From assembly GCA_038326025.1 (NCBI GenBank), contig JBBQJP010000006.1, positions 1 through 64,000 on the forward strand: 64,000 nucleotides of DNA, written 5' to 3'. The translations under genes were made by a program, and so were the position numbers. Origin of the DNA: CAISIP01 sp038326025. Lineage in GTDB: Bacteria; Pseudomonadota; Gammaproteobacteria; Burkholderiales; Burkholderiaceae_C. Below, one piece after another: positions 25,482 to 35,757 of this stretch (within the stretch, counting starts at the first letter, position 1; each line of letters opens with the position of its first letter). The notes below the pieces were generated by a model, which worked only from the letters and a program-made list of their open reading frames with translations, was not told where the DNA came from and searched no databases.

Positions 25482-26915
25482 TCAGCGGTTCTCCACCTTC
25501 GGCGCGCCCTGAGCAGCCTCGTGCGCCTCGATCCACACCGGTTCGGCCATCTGGCTTGGCACCGACGTGTCCGGCCTCAAGGATGCGCCATCCGTTGCAC
25601 GCAAGGCCAGGTCGCGCATGGACATGTTGTCGAGTGCGTTCATCGTCGCCAGTTGCATCTGCGCAATCACGTCATCGACAGAACCGACCGCCGGAAGCCT
25701 GGCAGGTGACAGGAAGCCATCCTCGCCGGCCGCGCGCACGGTATCGAGCACATCGGCCACCATGATGCGGGCCGGATCCTGGCCCGGCAAATAGGACGGC
25801 ATGTCGTCGGACGTGGCCACCATAAGGCCACGCGCCTGCAGCGCATCGAGTATGACCGCCAGCACATGGGTGGGGACCTTGAGCGTCTGGGTCAGGTCGA
25901 TCTGGCTCGGCGCCGTCTCGCCAGCTAGAAACCGCCGGGTCACCAAGTCCATCACTGACAGGCCCAGGCGTTCGCGCATGCGATTGCTCAGCCGCGGCTC
26001 ACCGCCGCGTATGTACAAATACTCCGGGTGCTGCACATAAAAAGCCACGCTGGCGCCAAACAGCAACACCAGCCAGCTCAGGTACAACCAGATCATGAAC
26101 AGGATCAGGATCGCGAAACTCGCATAGATCGCTGCGTAATTGCCGGAGCCGGCGATGAATACCGCAAACACCCATCCAGCCGACTGCCAGGCGATACCTC
26201 CGACGATGCCACCCACCAGCGCCGGCCACAAGCGCACACGGGTATTGGGCATGAAGACATAGATAAAGGTGAAGGCAGCAATGATCAGCAGGTACGGCAA
26301 CAGACGGCTCAATGTCTGCACCAGTTGGCCAAAAACGCCGAACTCGAGCAGACTGCGCACAGCCTCCATGTTCATCACGCTGGCGGTCAGGCCCAGCGCG
26401 GAGAACACCAGGATCGGGCCGACCATCAGCACCGTGAGGTAACGCGTGAAGCGCTCACCCAGCGGCCGTGCGCGTGGCGTGTGCCAGATGTAGTTGAGCG
26501 ACTCCTCGATCTTCTGGATCAGCGAGACCGATGTGTACAGCAGTAGCGCCAGACCCACCGCACCGAGCACGCCGACATTCATGTTTTCGATGAAGCCGGA
26601 GATGCGCAGTGCGACTTCCTGCCCTTTCTCGCCCAGCGGTTCTAGCAGATTGCGCAGCAAGGGCTGGATCTGGTTGGTTACGCCAAAAGCCTTGAGCACA
26701 GAAAAACTCAGCGCCAGCAGCGGCACGATGGACAACAAGGTGGTGTAGACCAGGCTCATCGCGCGCAGCGTGAGTTGGCCCTTCGCGACATCGCGCCCCA
26801 GGATCAGCACGGTGCGCACCAGGCGCAGCAGCAAGGCCCGGGCACCGGTCAACCCGGTCGCCTCCCAGACCCTGGATTCCCATCGACCGATCAACCCTCC
26901 GGGTGACACTGCCAT
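25482..26915 (-). CDS. YihY/BrkB family inner-membrane protein
   Basis: The product is 477 residues. The first two thirds are a six-helix YihY/UPF0761 membrane domain with AMSLVYTTLLSIVPLLALSF, NYIWHTPRARPLGERFTRYL and GSGNYAAIYASFAILILFMIW as family marks. The last 150 residues are soluble, with a winged-helix-like segment around DLTQTLKVPTHVLAVILDAL. These proteins were long called RNase BN in error; the function is unresolved. It is upstream of exbB on the same strand with a gap of about 105 bp. Confidence 0.85.
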   Translation of the reverse strand: MAVSPGGLIGRWESRVWEATGLTGARALLLRLVRTVLILGRDVAKGQLTLRAMSLVYTTLLSIVPLLALSFSVLKAFGVTNQIQPLLRNLLEPLGEKGQEVALRISGFIENMNVGVLGAVGLALLLYTSVSLIQKIEESLNYIWHTPRARPLGERFTRYLTVLMVGPILVFSALGLTASVMNMEAVRSLLEFGVFGQLVQTLSRLLPYLLIIAAFTFIYVFMPNTRVRLWPALVGGIVGGIAWQSAGWVFAVFIAGSGNYAAIYASFAILILFMIWLYLSWLVLLFGASVAFYVQHPEYLYIRGGEPRLSNRMRERLGLSVMDLVTRRFLAGETAPSQIDLTQTLKVPTHVLAVILDALQARGLMVATSDDMPSYLPGQDPARIMVADVLDTVRAAGEDGFLSPARLPAVGSVDDVIAQMQLATMNALDNMSMRDLALRATDGASLRPDTSVPSQMAEPVWIEAHEAAQGAPKVENR

Positions 26916-27066
26916 TTTTTACCCCGCCGTCACTAAATTTGGCATCTCATCGGTGAATCACCGATGGATCCGGTACCTGCACCACGCCCCGAGGCGCCCT
27001 TATGGCGAGATCCAGACTCACCTTGACGATACCATCGGCCTGTCAGTGTCCTATTGCAAGCCCCCC

Positions 27067-27675
27067 ATGTACTTCTATGAACCTGCCACAGGCCACGGCC
27101 TGCCCCACGACCCATTCAACGCCATCGTCGCGCCACGCCCTATCGGCTGGATATCGTCGCTGGGCCCGGACGGTGTCGCCAATCTCGCACCCTACAGCTT
27201 CTTCAACGGCTTTAACTACCATCCGCCGATCATTGGCTTCTCCAGTATTGGCTCCAAAGACAGCCTGCGCAACATCGAGGCCAGCGGCGAGTTCGCCTGG
27301 AATCTGGTGACCCGTCCGCTGGCCGAGGCGATGAACGCCAGTTCGGCCACGGTGCCAGCCTCGGTCGACGAGTTTGTGCTGGCGGGCGTCACACCCGCCG
27401 CGTCACGGTTGATCAAGGCGCCGCGTGTGGCGGAAAGTGCCGTGTCGTTCGAATGCCGACTCAGCCAGATCGTGCAGCTGCAAAGTGCGGCCGGAGAAAA
27501 GATCACTTCCTGGCTGGTGCTCGGAGAAGTCGTGGGCGTGCATATTGCTCCGTGGACCCTGAACGAGGGCATTTACGACACCGCAGCTTCCGGCCACATC
27601 ATGCGCGGCGGCGGGCCGGCCGATTACTTCAGCATCGGGCCGGAACAACTGCTGCGCATGAAACGTCCGGGCTGA
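27067..27675 (+). CDS. Flavin reductase family protein (FMN-binding split barrel)
   Basis: The product is 202 residues, starting MYFYEPATGHGLPHDPFNAI, with APRPIGWISSLGPDGVANLA and SFFNGFNYHPPIIGFSS, the hallmarks of flavin-reductase-like split barrels that bind FMN. HIMRGGGPADYFSI near the end is also typical of the group. It could reduce flavin for a partner monooxygenase, but none is adjacent. The ATG at 27067 is where homology starts; the frame is open upstream to 26770 but overlaps yihY. It converges with the DUF748 gene (24-bp gap). Confidence 0.85.
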   Translation: MYFYEPATGHGLPHDPFNAIVAPRPIGWISSLGPDGVANLAPYSFFNGFNYHPPIIGFSSIGSKDSLRNIEASGEFAWNLVTRPLAEAMNASSATVPASVDEFVLAGVTPAASRLIKAPRVAESAVSFECRLSQIVQLQSAAGEKITSWLVLGEVVGVHIAPWTLNEGIYDTAASGHIMRGGGPADYFSIGPEQLLRMKRPG

Positions 27676-27699
27676 CGGTTGCGGCGATACGCCGCGCCA

Positions 27700-30600
27700 T
27701 CATTTCGCCACATCGAGCTGCAACTTCAACGGCACCACCTTGTCGGTGGCATCGGCGACCTCGCGCACCTCGGCCAGCGCCACCCGGTCGGATGGAACCC
27801 CGTCCGTGACCGTCAGGCGCTGCACGATGCCATCGGCCCGGCGATTTGCCAGTGCGTCCAGATCCTGAGCGGACACCACTTGCTCGGTGATCATGCGATC
27901 GAGCAGGGTCTGATAGAAAGCCGGCGGAAGATCCGGAGCCGCTATAGGCGCAGTTGCTGGCGACTTTGCCCCGCTGGCGCCCGGCTTCACCGCGTCGGCA
28001 GCCGCCACCGTCGCCTCTATGGGCGTCGTCTCAGGAGCAACAACGCCTGCCGAACCCGGCTGCTCCGACGCCGTTGCGGATGTGGATCCAGACAAGGCCT
28101 GCGCCTGTGCGGCAGGCTGGGCGCGCTGCTTGAGCAGGTCCAGCACAGCCGGCGCATAACGGGCGCTGAAGGCCGCCTCGATGGCCTTGGCGGCGCGCGG
28201 GTTGGCCACATCGATCGGTCCGGGGTCCTCGTCCGGTGCCAGGCTCAACCCCATGGCACGAGCCACTTCACCCCGCACCGTCAAGGATTGCAGCACCGGC
28301 GTATCCTGGCGCGGCGCATAAACCGGCGCCACCTTGAGCTGCAATTGCGGCCGCGCAATCAATGCACGTGCGACAGTCTCGACCTTTTGCTGCTCGGGGG
28401 GTGCCAGTACGGCACTGCCGGGCTCGAAATCAATGGTGTCGATGGCCTTGTCGCCGCCGCCGCCAAAAATTGCCGCCAGCGCGCGAAACGGTGCGGTCAC
28501 GATTCCACCGAGCAGGTTCCCGATGGCCTTGCCGATCACCGCGCCATAGTCGAACTTCGGATCGTTCAGATCGCCGCTGACCGGCAAGCCAATATCGATC
28601 ACGCCATTGGAGTCCTTGAGCACCGCCAGCGCCAGCTCGAGAGGCAGGTCCAGCGCGTCTGGACTCTTCACCTTCTTGCCCAATGCCATCTGGTTGAGCA
28701 GCACTTTGTTCTGCCCCAGCAGCTTGCCGTCGCGCACCTTGTACTGAAGGTCCAGCGACAACCTGCCCGAGGCAATCTCGTAACCGGCGAACTTCACCAC
28801 GTAGGGCGACAACGAGGTCATCTCCAGGTTGCGAAACGCCATGTCGATCTCGGTCAGTTTCTCCGGCTGCAGGATGCTTGCCTGGCCGCGGATACGGGCT
28901 GACCCGAACTTGTCGACCCTGGCGTCGAGCTGCACCTTGGCCACCCGCTCGGGATCGGTGCTCAGCCCGGTGATGACGCCCTTGAGCTGGTGCATGCGGG
29001 TGCCGAACTGAGGGCGCAGGCTCAGGTCGGCAAACTCCAGCTGACCATCGCTGACCTTCACCCGCGCCACCGTGACCGGGAACGCGTCCGCGGGTGGGTC
29101 ATCAGCCGAGGCAGGCGTTGGCGACTTGTCTTCGGTAGCTGCGCCGTCGCGCTTCTTGAGCACGTCGGTGACGTTGATGCTCTGATCCTCGGCGATGATC
29201 AGCCTCCCGACCGGCTGATCGAGCATCACCTCGCCGATGTCGACCGCGTTCGGCTCAAGCGTCAGCTTCAGGTCGTCGGACTTGACCGACTCCCAGGCCA
29301 GGAACGGTCGCTTCGGCGTGATTTCCTCGAGCAGGAATCGATCGACCGCGAAACCGCCGGTATACGACAGCCGCGCCGGTACGTCGGCCACCGCGCCATA
29401 AGTCAACCGGCCCCGTGTCGACGCGATGCCCGAGGCCAACGTCAGTTCCGCGTATTCGGACACGACCGGTTGCACCGGCGCCAGCGCCAGTCCCGTCACC
29501 GCCAGTTGCAGGTCGACGGCCTGCGGGTCCAGCGCGGCGCTACCCTTGGCCTGTATCTCGCCGCCGCTGGCCAGCGTGGCACCCAGCGCAAGCTGCATCG
29601 GCGGCGCGCCCACTGCCGTGTCGACACCGGACAGGTTCAGCGTGATCGCCACCAGTCCCATTGCCAGTGGCGGATCGCGACGGCGGTCTTCAAAACGAAC
29701 GGCGGCATCCTGCAGGTCGACGGTCCTGACGGCGACGCGCCAAGGACTCTCGCCAGCCGGACCGGCCGGGGCCGGCGTCGCAGCCGCTGGTGTCGGGGGC
29801 TCCACCGATGCGACTGCGGCATCAGGGCCCGAGGCGCCGACGACTTCAAGCAGATTGAGGCGGCCTTGTGCATCCAGCCACGCTGAGGCACGCAGGCCAC
29901 TGACCCGCAAGGTTTCGGCCGTAACGGAGCGGTCGGCCAGGCTGAACACCGCGCCCGACAGGGCCATGTCGCCCATTTGCACCAGCTCGGAGCCCTGCCC
30001 GTCCGGGTCGTGCAGCAAGGCCTGGTCCAGCTTGAGCGCCATCGCATTGCCGCGCAGTTGCATTGGCCCGTCGACCACGTCCAGTATCAGGCTGCCAGCC
30101 GACCAGGTGGCCGAGGCCAAGGTCGCCAGATTCCTGGAGCCGGTATCCGAGGTGGCGCCACCTCCCGTGCCAGCCTGGCCTCGGCCGAGGCCGAACGACG
30201 CCAGGCTGAGTTCGCTATCGTCGATGCGCGCATTGGCCTGCGCCGGGCCGGCGGCCAGCATACTTCTGCCGTCGAACGCGCGCGCCTTCCAGCGCGCGTC
30301 CTGCAGCGCAAGCCGGTTGCCCGACTGCCTGGCCTGGACTCCGGTAAGGGCAACCGCTGCGCTGTTGCCGGAAAAACGCGCCACCTCCTTGCCCAGCACC
30401 AGTTTCAGCACCTCGCTGCCCAGCGCCATGCTGGCCAGTTGCAGGGTGTCGGCCTCACGCGCCAGCGCCAGCTGCTTGCCGGCCGCCTGCATGCCCGTGA
30501 ACGCAAGTTCGGTCGTGCCATCGGCGCCGCTGCGCACATCGATACGCGTACCTTGCAGACTCAAGTCGGCCATTTCGGCGCGTTCGGTGCCCCGGCGCGC

Positions 30601-32715
30601 CGCGATACCGGCCAAACGCAATGCCGGGGTCTCGGCCTGCAGTTGCGCGCCGGCGCCGCCCTGGCGCACCTGCAAGCGGGCGTTGTCGAGCGCGACGCTG
30701 GCCAGCGACAAGGTCTGCCCATCCGCCAGCAACTGCAGTTTGCGAGCCTGCGACTGCAGCGCATCGAGCGACAAGCTGTTCTCGCCACCGGCCAGATCAA
30801 GGGCCAGGCGCCGTGCCTGCAGCGTCAGCTGGCCCAGTTCGGTGGACTGCCGGGCCGCGGGCGTCGATCCGGTGCCCTCGGTCGACGCCGCCAATTCATC
30901 AAGTTGCAGCTTGGGCCCCTCGAGCGCCAGCGCGATGCCATTGCCACCGTTCGCCCCCGCGCCCGTATCCAGCACCAGACGCGCGCCGCCGACTCCCAGC
31001 TGCCCGATGCGCGCGCTCTGGCCGGCCTGATCAGCCACCAGCGACCGTGACTGCAATTTCGGTGCTTCTACCTCCACCCGCGCACCGGTACCGCTGGTCC
31101 GCGCACGCACACCAGCCGTCGCCACTTCGCTCGTCCCCAAAGACGCCGATTGGCCGGCGCTGCGCACCGACATGCCCTGGGCCAGTGCCAGCACCAGCTT
31201 GTCCAGCGTCGCGTCGAAGCTGATGCCCTTGGCCTGCAGCGCGATCACGTCCGCATCCAGTCGTGTCGACGGCACCGTGACCGCGGCATCGCCCTGCTCC
31301 AAAGCCAGTCCGTCGAGGGTGAGTCGCAGTTGCGGCAGGCGCACACGGTTGCCAGCTGCGCTGCCGATTTGCGCGTCGAGGGCAGAACCAAGGCCCAGCG
31401 CCGCGATCCGTACACGGCGTTGCTGGGCGGCGTCGCGCAAGGCCAGCGCCAGCCGCTCGACCCGGACGTCGCCTACGGAAACTGACCACGGTGCCTCAGC
31501 CGCGGACGGCGTGGCCGGGACAGGCGCGGTAGCAGCCGTTGCGGATGGGGATACTGATGCTGATGAGGGGGCCGATGCGGAAGCAAGGGCGGATGACGCG
31601 GCTGACTTTGGTGCAGGCGCAGGCGCAGGTGCAGGTGGCGACCCAGACGCCGCAGCAGCCGCTTTCGGCGCCGCCTGCGCCACGCGCAACACCGACTCCC
31701 AACTGCCCTTGCCCTGCGCGTCGATGCCGGCATTGGCCGATGCATCAGCGATTGACAAGCCGTCGAAATGCAACTCGCGCTGCGCCAGGTCGAGCCGGCC
31801 GGCACTCAAGGCCATGTTTTGCGCCGCCAGCAACGGCGTATTGCTGTCGCCCGGTGGTTGCAGGAACAGATCGGCCAGCGTCAACTTCAGGTCACTCGCA
31901 CCCCCGGCCGGCACGCCATTGGCATCGATGGACAGGTCGAAGCGCCCGCCCATGCTCAGACTGCCACGGGGCGACTGCAAGACCAACTCACGATTCAATC
32001 CACGCGCCAGCGTGGCCACCTGCAAACCCTGCAGCGCCAGTTCACCGCTGGCTTGGCGTGATCCAATGGTGATGTTGCCGTGCAACTCCAGTGACTCGCC
32101 GGCTTCGGTGCGCAGGCTGACGCGGTACCGGCCCTGTTCATCGGCCAGCGTGGACAGGTCATGCAGTTGCACCTGCAGCGGCACGATGCGACTGACCAGC
32201 GGCTGCTCGAGCATCTGGTCGAACCATTCGAGGCGCCCGTTTGCCAGCTGCAGGCTTTGCACTCGCAGCGACGGCAAGCCTGCGCTATCATCCCTGGCGC
32301 TATCGGGCTCGGTGCCCGCAAATTGCGCAAGCAAGGCGCTGAAATTGTGGCTGCCGTCCCGGGCACGGTCGATGCGTACATGGGGCGCAAGCAGCCGCGC
32401 ATCGGCAATGGTCCAGGCCCGGTCGGTCATACTGCGCCACTCCAGGTCAACCGCAAGATGGTCGAAACCGGCCATGACGGCGCCCTGTGCGTCTGCCAGC
32501 GCCAGATCGTTCACTTCGAGCGTCAGTCGCAGCGGATCGAAACGCACCGCGCCCACATGCATCACATGGCCGCGCTCGGACAGTTGCTTCTCCAACTGCC
32601 ACTTGAGCACGGCCGGCAACAGGAAAAACCCGACCAGCAAATAGGCCGACATCAGGCCCACGACCGTGATCGACGGGACGCTGGTGAGGAGTTTTCGCAA
32701 ACGTTGTAAAAACAT
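27700..32715 (-). CDS. DUF748 domain protein (AsmA-like, very large)
   Basis: The product is about 1671 residues. One N-terminal membrane helix (VVGLMSAYLLVGFFLLPAVL) anchors a very long periplasmic chain rich in beta strands, with DUF748 domains towards the C-terminus, e.g. GRLTYGAVADVPARLSYTGG and LDLQYKVRDGKLLGQNKV, and an OmpA-like end region with VETVARALIARPQLQLKV. The AsmA/YhdP/TamB superfamily is thought to bridge phospholipid transport between membranes, so an envelope role is plausible. An Ala/Pro low-complexity linker sits at about residues 345-410. The ATG at 32715 opens the anchor helix. Only one gene; divergent from nfeD. Confidence 0.83.
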   Translation of the reverse strand: MFLQRLRKLLTSVPSITVVGLMSAYLLVGFFLLPAVLKWQLEKQLSERGHVMHVGAVRFDPLRLTLEVNDLALADAQGAVMAGFDHLAVDLEWRSMTDRAWTIADARLLAPHVRIDRARDGSHNFSALLAQFAGTEPDSARDDSAGLPSLRVQSLQLANGRLEWFDQMLEQPLVSRIVPLQVQLHDLSTLADEQGRYRVSLRTEAGESLELHGNITIGSRQASGELALQGLQVATLARGLNRELVLQSPRGSLSMGGRFDLSIDANGVPAGGASDLKLTLADLFLQPPGDSNTPLLAAQNMALSAGRLDLAQRELHFDGLSIADASANAGIDAQGKGSWESVLRVAQAAPKAAAAASGSPPAPAPAPAPKSAASSALASASAPSSASVSPSATAATAPVPATPSAAEAPWSVSVGDVRVERLALALRDAAQQRRVRIAALGLGSALDAQIGSAAGNRVRLPQLRLTLDGLALEQGDAAVTVPSTRLDADVIALQAKGISFDATLDKLVLALAQGMSVRSAGQSASLGTSEVATAGVRARTSGTGARVEVEAPKLQSRSLVADQAGQSARIGQLGVGGARLVLDTGAGANGGNGIALALEGPKLQLDELAASTEGTGSTPAARQSTELGQLTLQARRLALDLAGGENSLSLDALQSQARKLQLLADGQTLSLASVALDNARLQVRQGGAGAQLQAETPALRLAGIAARRGTERAEMADLSLQGTRIDVRSGADGTTELAFTGMQAAGKQLALAREADTLQLASMALGSEVLKLVLGKEVARFSGNSAAVALTGVQARQSGNRLALQDARWKARAFDGRSMLAAGPAQANARIDDSELSLASFGLGRGQAGTGGGATSDTGSRNLATLASATWSAGSLILDVVDGPMQLRGNAMALKLDQALLHDPDGQGSELVQMGDMALSGAVFSLADRSVTAETLRVSGLRASAWLDAQGRLNLLEVVGASGPDAAVASVEPPTPAAATPAPAGPAGESPWRVAVRTVDLQDAAVRFEDRRRDPPLAMGLVAITLNLSGVDTAVGAPPMQLALGATLASGGEIQAKGSAALDPQAVDLQLAVTGLALAPVQPVVSEYAELTLASGIASTRGRLTYGAVADVPARLSYTGGFAVDRFLLEEITPKRPFLAWESVKSDDLKLTLEPNAVDIGEVMLDQPVGRLIIAEDQSINVTDVLKKRDGAATEDKSPTPASADDPPADAFPVTVARVKVSDGQLEFADLSLRPQFGTRMHQLKGVITGLSTDPERVAKVQLDARVDKFGSARIRGQASILQPEKLTEIDMAFRNLEMTSLSPYVVKFAGYEIASGRLSLDLQYKVRDGKLLGQNKVLLNQMALGKKVKSPDALDLPLELALAVLKDSNGVIDIGLPVSGDLNDPKFDYGAVIGKAIGNLLGGIVTAPFRALAAIFGGGGDKAIDTIDFEPGSAVLAPPEQQKVETVARALIARPQLQLKVAPVYAPRQDTPVLQSLTVRGEVARAMGLSLAPDEDPGPIDVANPRAAKAIEAAFSARYAPAVLDLLKQRAQPAAQAQALSGSTSATASEQPGSAGVVAPETTPIEATVAAADAVKPGASGAKSPATAPIAAPDLPPAFYQTLLDRMITEQVVSAQDLDALANRRADGIVQRLTVTDGVPSDRVALAEVREVADATDKVVPLKLQLDVAK
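31611..31634. repeat. Short hexamer repeat in the DUF748 linker
   Basis: Four near-identical hexamers (GTGCAG or GCGCAG) follow one another and encode the Pro-Ala run of the linker. As in tonB, the six-base period keeps the frame. Confidence 0.55.
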
Positions 32716-32906
32716 GGTGGAATTTGGCGGTGTGCCGGCCAACAAGCGGCCGGCGAACACGCAGCAAGGCGCGCCCGCATACTCTCTGGTCACTTCAAGA
32801 CCAATAAGTTCATTCTAGATCGGACCTATCGAATCCGGCAGAGGGTAATTACCAGTTGCCCGGCCCGCGCAAAGACAATTGATGCCCCCCCTGTTATGCT
32901 GATTCG

Positions 32907-34349
32907 ATGGTCCATCGACTTGCCGACATTGCTGTGCGGCTGCGAGACATGTTTCGCGCAGCCGTTGTCATCGTGCTTGGCGCATGTCTGCTGTGGGCCG
33001 GACCATCCAGCGCCCAAACGACAAAACCCGTCGTATGGTTGCTGCAGATCGATGGCGCCATCGGTCCGGCATCTGCCGACTATTTCATCTCGAACCTGAA
33101 AGACGCGCAAAGCGCCAACGCCGCCTTGTTCGTATTGCAGCTCGACACGCCTGGCGGGCTGGACCATGCGATGCGCGACATGATCAAGGCGATTGTGGCG
33201 TCCAGTGTGCCGGTCGCAACCTATGTCGCGCCAGGTGGCTCGCGTGCCGCGAGCGCCGGCACCTACCTGATGCTGGCCAGCCATATCGCGGCGATGGCAC
33301 CGGCCACCAATATCGGCTCGTCGACGCCAGTGAGCATCGGCGGTGGCGGCTCGCCTTTCCCTATGCCGGGCGGCACCGAACCCGCCAAACCTGCCACGGG
33401 CGCCTCAGCGCCGGCCGATGGCGCCGCAGGCAACGAAGAGGGAGCCGCACCACGCGCAGGTACGGCGATGGAACGCAAGGTTGTCAATGATGCCGCTGCC
33501 TACATCCGCGGCCTTGCGGGCTTGCATGGCCGCAACCGGGACTGGGCCGAAAAAAGCGTGCGGGACGCCGCCAACCTGAGCGCAACCGACGCACTCGCGG
33601 CCAACGTCATCGACCTGATCGCGCCCGACCTCGACGATCTGTTGCGCCAACTCGATGGCCGCAGCGTCAAGGTCGAAGGAAAACCCGTGACCCTGGCGCT
33701 CACCGGGGCCAGCGTGCAACGCGTCACACCGGGCTGGCGTTATGAGTTCCTGTCGCTGATTACCGATCCCAACGTGGCCTACGTACTGATGATGATCGGC
33801 ATCTACGGTCTGATTCTGGAGTTCTACAGCCCCGGCACTGGCGTGCCCGGAACTGTCGGTGTGATCTGCCTGTTGCTGGCCGCTTATGCGCTGCAGATGT
33901 TGCCGATCAGCTATGTCGGCCTGGCCTTGATACTGCTCGGCGTCGGCCTGATGCTGGCAGAGACCTTTGCGCCTGGCTTTGGTGTTTTCGGAATCGGCGG
34001 CGCCGTCGCGTTCGTCATCGGTTCAGTGATGCTGATGCAGACCGATCTGCCGGCCTATCAGATTTCGGTGCCGATCATCGCGGCGTTTGCCGTGTCGTCG
34101 GTGGCCGTGTTCGTACTTGTCTTTGGCGCCGCAATGAAGTCGCGGCATGCCAAAAGCGTAAGCGGCCGTGAGACCATGATCGGCGACCATGCCGAAGTAA
34201 TGGCGGACTTCTCGGACCATGGCCTGGTCCGCCTGCACGGCGAGATCTGGCAGGCATGGTCTCCTGTACCGCTGGCAAAAGGCACCGTGGTGCGGATAGT
34301 CGGCATGGCTGATCTCGTTCTGAATGTCGAACCCAAGGAGCAAAGCTGA
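32907..34349 (+). CDS. NfeD family membrane-bound serine protease
   Basis: The product is 480 residues: a signal sequence ending near PSSAQ, a ClpP-like periplasmic protease domain with LQLDTPGGLDHAMRDMIKAI, the Ser in GGSRAASAGTYLMLAS and a Lys later in MERKVVNDAAAYIRGLAG, a Gly/Pro-rich insertion between them, then four membrane helices and a C-terminal NfeD (OB-fold) domain. NfeD1b proteases form a conserved pair with stomatin-like slipin and trim its C-terminus in archaea. The start may also be the ATG at 32949. It overlaps the slipin gene by one base. Confidence 0.88.
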   Translation: MVHRLADIAVRLRDMFRAAVVIVLGACLLWAGPSSAQTTKPVVWLLQIDGAIGPASADYFISNLKDAQSANAALFVLQLDTPGGLDHAMRDMIKAIVASSVPVATYVAPGGSRAASAGTYLMLASHIAAMAPATNIGSSTPVSIGGGGSPFPMPGGTEPAKPATGASAPADGAAGNEEGAAPRAGTAMERKVVNDAAAYIRGLAGLHGRNRDWAEKSVRDAANLSATDALAANVIDLIAPDLDDLLRQLDGRSVKVEGKPVTLALTGASVQRVTPGWRYEFLSLITDPNVAYVLMMIGIYGLILEFYSPGTGVPGTVGVICLLLAAYALQMLPISYVGLALILLGVGLMLAETFAPGFGVFGIGGAVAFVIGSVMLMQTDLPAYQISVPIIAAFAVSSVAVFVLVFGAAMKSRHAKSVSGRETMIGDHAEVMADFSDHGLVRLHGEIWQAWSPVPLAKGTVVRIVGMADLVLNVEPKEQS

Positions 34350-35116
34350 TGCAGATATTTTTCGGAGTGATCCTCCTGATCGTCGTCGTATTGCTGGCCA
34401 GTGCCATCCGGGTATTGCGCGAATACGAACGCGGCGTTGTTTTCATGCTCGGCCGGTTCCAGGAGGTCAAGGGCCCGGGTCTGATCATCCTGATTCCGAT
34501 CGTGCAACAGATGGTCAAACTGGATCTGCGCATGATCGTGCTCGATGTGCCCAGCCAGGACCTGATCACCCGCGACAACGTGTCCGTCAAGGTCAACGCG
34601 GTACTGTATTTCCGGGTGGTCGATCCGCAACGCGCGGTCATCAATGTCGAACACTACATGGAAGCCACAGGCCAGCTCGCACAGACCACGTTGCGCTCCG
34701 TACTGGGCCAGCATGAACTCGATGCCTTGTTGTCCGAACGTGAAAAGCTCAACATTGACCTGCAACGCATCCTCGATCAGGGCACCGATCAGTGGGGTAT
34801 CAAGGTGGCGAATGTCGAGATCAAACATGTTGATATCGACGAGAGCATGATCCGCGCCATCGCCAAGCAAGCCGAGGCCGAGCGGGAACGGCGTGCCAAG
34901 GTGATCCACGCCGAAGGTGAATTCCAGGCTGCGCAAAAACTGGTCGACGCCGCAGCATTGCTGGCCACGCAACCGATGTCGATGCAGCTGCGTTACCTGC
35001 AGACCCTGGTGGAAATTGCCGGCGAGAAAAATTCGACCGTCGTGTTTCCGATTCCGATCAACCTGATCGATGCGGTGCAGCGGGTGCTGGACAACGTGGC
35101 AACACCCAAAACCTAG
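34349..35116 (+). CDS. Slipin (stomatin/prohibitin-like SPFH protein)
   Basis: The product is 255 residues. An N-terminal membrane hairpin (FFGVILLIVVVLLASAIRVL) leads into the SPFH domain, including YERGVVFMLGRFQEVKGPGL and QDLITRDNVSVKVNAVLYF. The C-terminal coiled coil contains AEAERERRAKVIHAEGEFQAA, typical of stomatins and of the HflK/C-like group. It is the usual partner of NfeD in membrane-domain maintenance. The start codon overlaps the nfeD stop (TGATG), so translation is coupled. Confidence 0.92.
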   Translation: MQIFFGVILLIVVVLLASAIRVLREYERGVVFMLGRFQEVKGPGLIILIPIVQQMVKLDLRMIVLDVPSQDLITRDNVSVKVNAVLYFRVVDPQRAVINVEHYMEATGQLAQTTLRSVLGQHELDALLSEREKLNIDLQRILDQGTDQWGIKVANVEIKHVDIDESMIRAIAKQAEAERERRAKVIHAEGEFQAAQKLVDAAALLATQPMSMQLRYLQTLVEIAGEKNSTVVFPIPINLIDAVQRVLDNVATPKT

Positions 35117-35197
35117 GGGCGTCCCGCATTGCGCCAGTGGCTCGGCGCGAATCAACGGAGACCACGTAATAACACCACGAGAAGGCGAGATCCTGCA

Positions 35198-35725
35198 ATG
35201 AATGTTCCGGCACTGTCGCTGAGCCACTTCGAGTTGTATGTCCACGATGTGGCGAAGATGGAGCGGTTCTACACGGCATCACTTGGGTTTGTCGTGACAG
35301 ACCGGGGTGTGGGTGAAGGTGCGCTGGTGTTCCTCAGTCGCAACCCGGACGAACACCATCAGCTGGTTCTGAATCCGCGCCCGTCCGTGCGAGCAGCGAC
35401 GAGTCCACTCGACCATATCTCGTTCCGGGTTGCGTCACTGAGCGACCTGCGTCGGTTCCGTGACGCACTGGCGGGATCCGGAGCGCAGGTCGACCCGGTC
35501 TCCCACGGCACCAGCTGGTCGATCTATTTCCGGGACCCGGAAGGCCATCGCCTGGAGATATTTGTTGATACACCCTGGTACGTGCACCAGCCCTGCAAGT
35601 TCAAGATCGATCTCGGCCTGAGCGACGAGGGCCTGCTTGCCTTCACGAAGGACAAGGTAGTGAACATGCCTGGGTACAGTGACATGCAGGACTGGCACAA
35701 GCGTCATCGTTCCGTGATGGACTGA
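35198..35725 (+). CDS. VOC family protein (extradiol-dioxygenase-like)
   Basis: The product is 175 residues with one vicinal-oxygen-chelate module. Metal ligands sit in LSHFELYVHDV, in PLDHISFRV, and in GHRLEIFVDTPW (His-His-Glu). The last 40 residues are an extension (LAFTKDKVVNMPGYSDMQDW). Such single-module proteins may be dioxygenases, glyoxalases or thiol transferases; the sequence does not decide. The ATG at 35198 has GAGAAGGCGAG upstream as a fair ribosome binding site. Confidence 0.8.
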   Translation: MNVPALSLSHFELYVHDVAKMERFYTASLGFVVTDRGVGEGALVFLSRNPDEHHQLVLNPRPSVRAATSPLDHISFRVASLSDLRRFRDALAGSGAQVDPVSHGTSWSIYFRDPEGHRLEIFVDTPWYVHQPCKFKIDLGLSDEGLLAFTKDKVVNMPGYSDMQDWHKRHRSVMD

Positions 35726-35757
35726 GTTCGCACCCGCATGCCACCGCCGGAACAAAC

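Noticed and set aside
29426..31030. 534-codon plus-strand frame opposite the DUF748 gene
   Set aside because: It is Ser/Arg/Pro-rich, matches no family, and is a GC-driven mirror of a long conserved coding strand.
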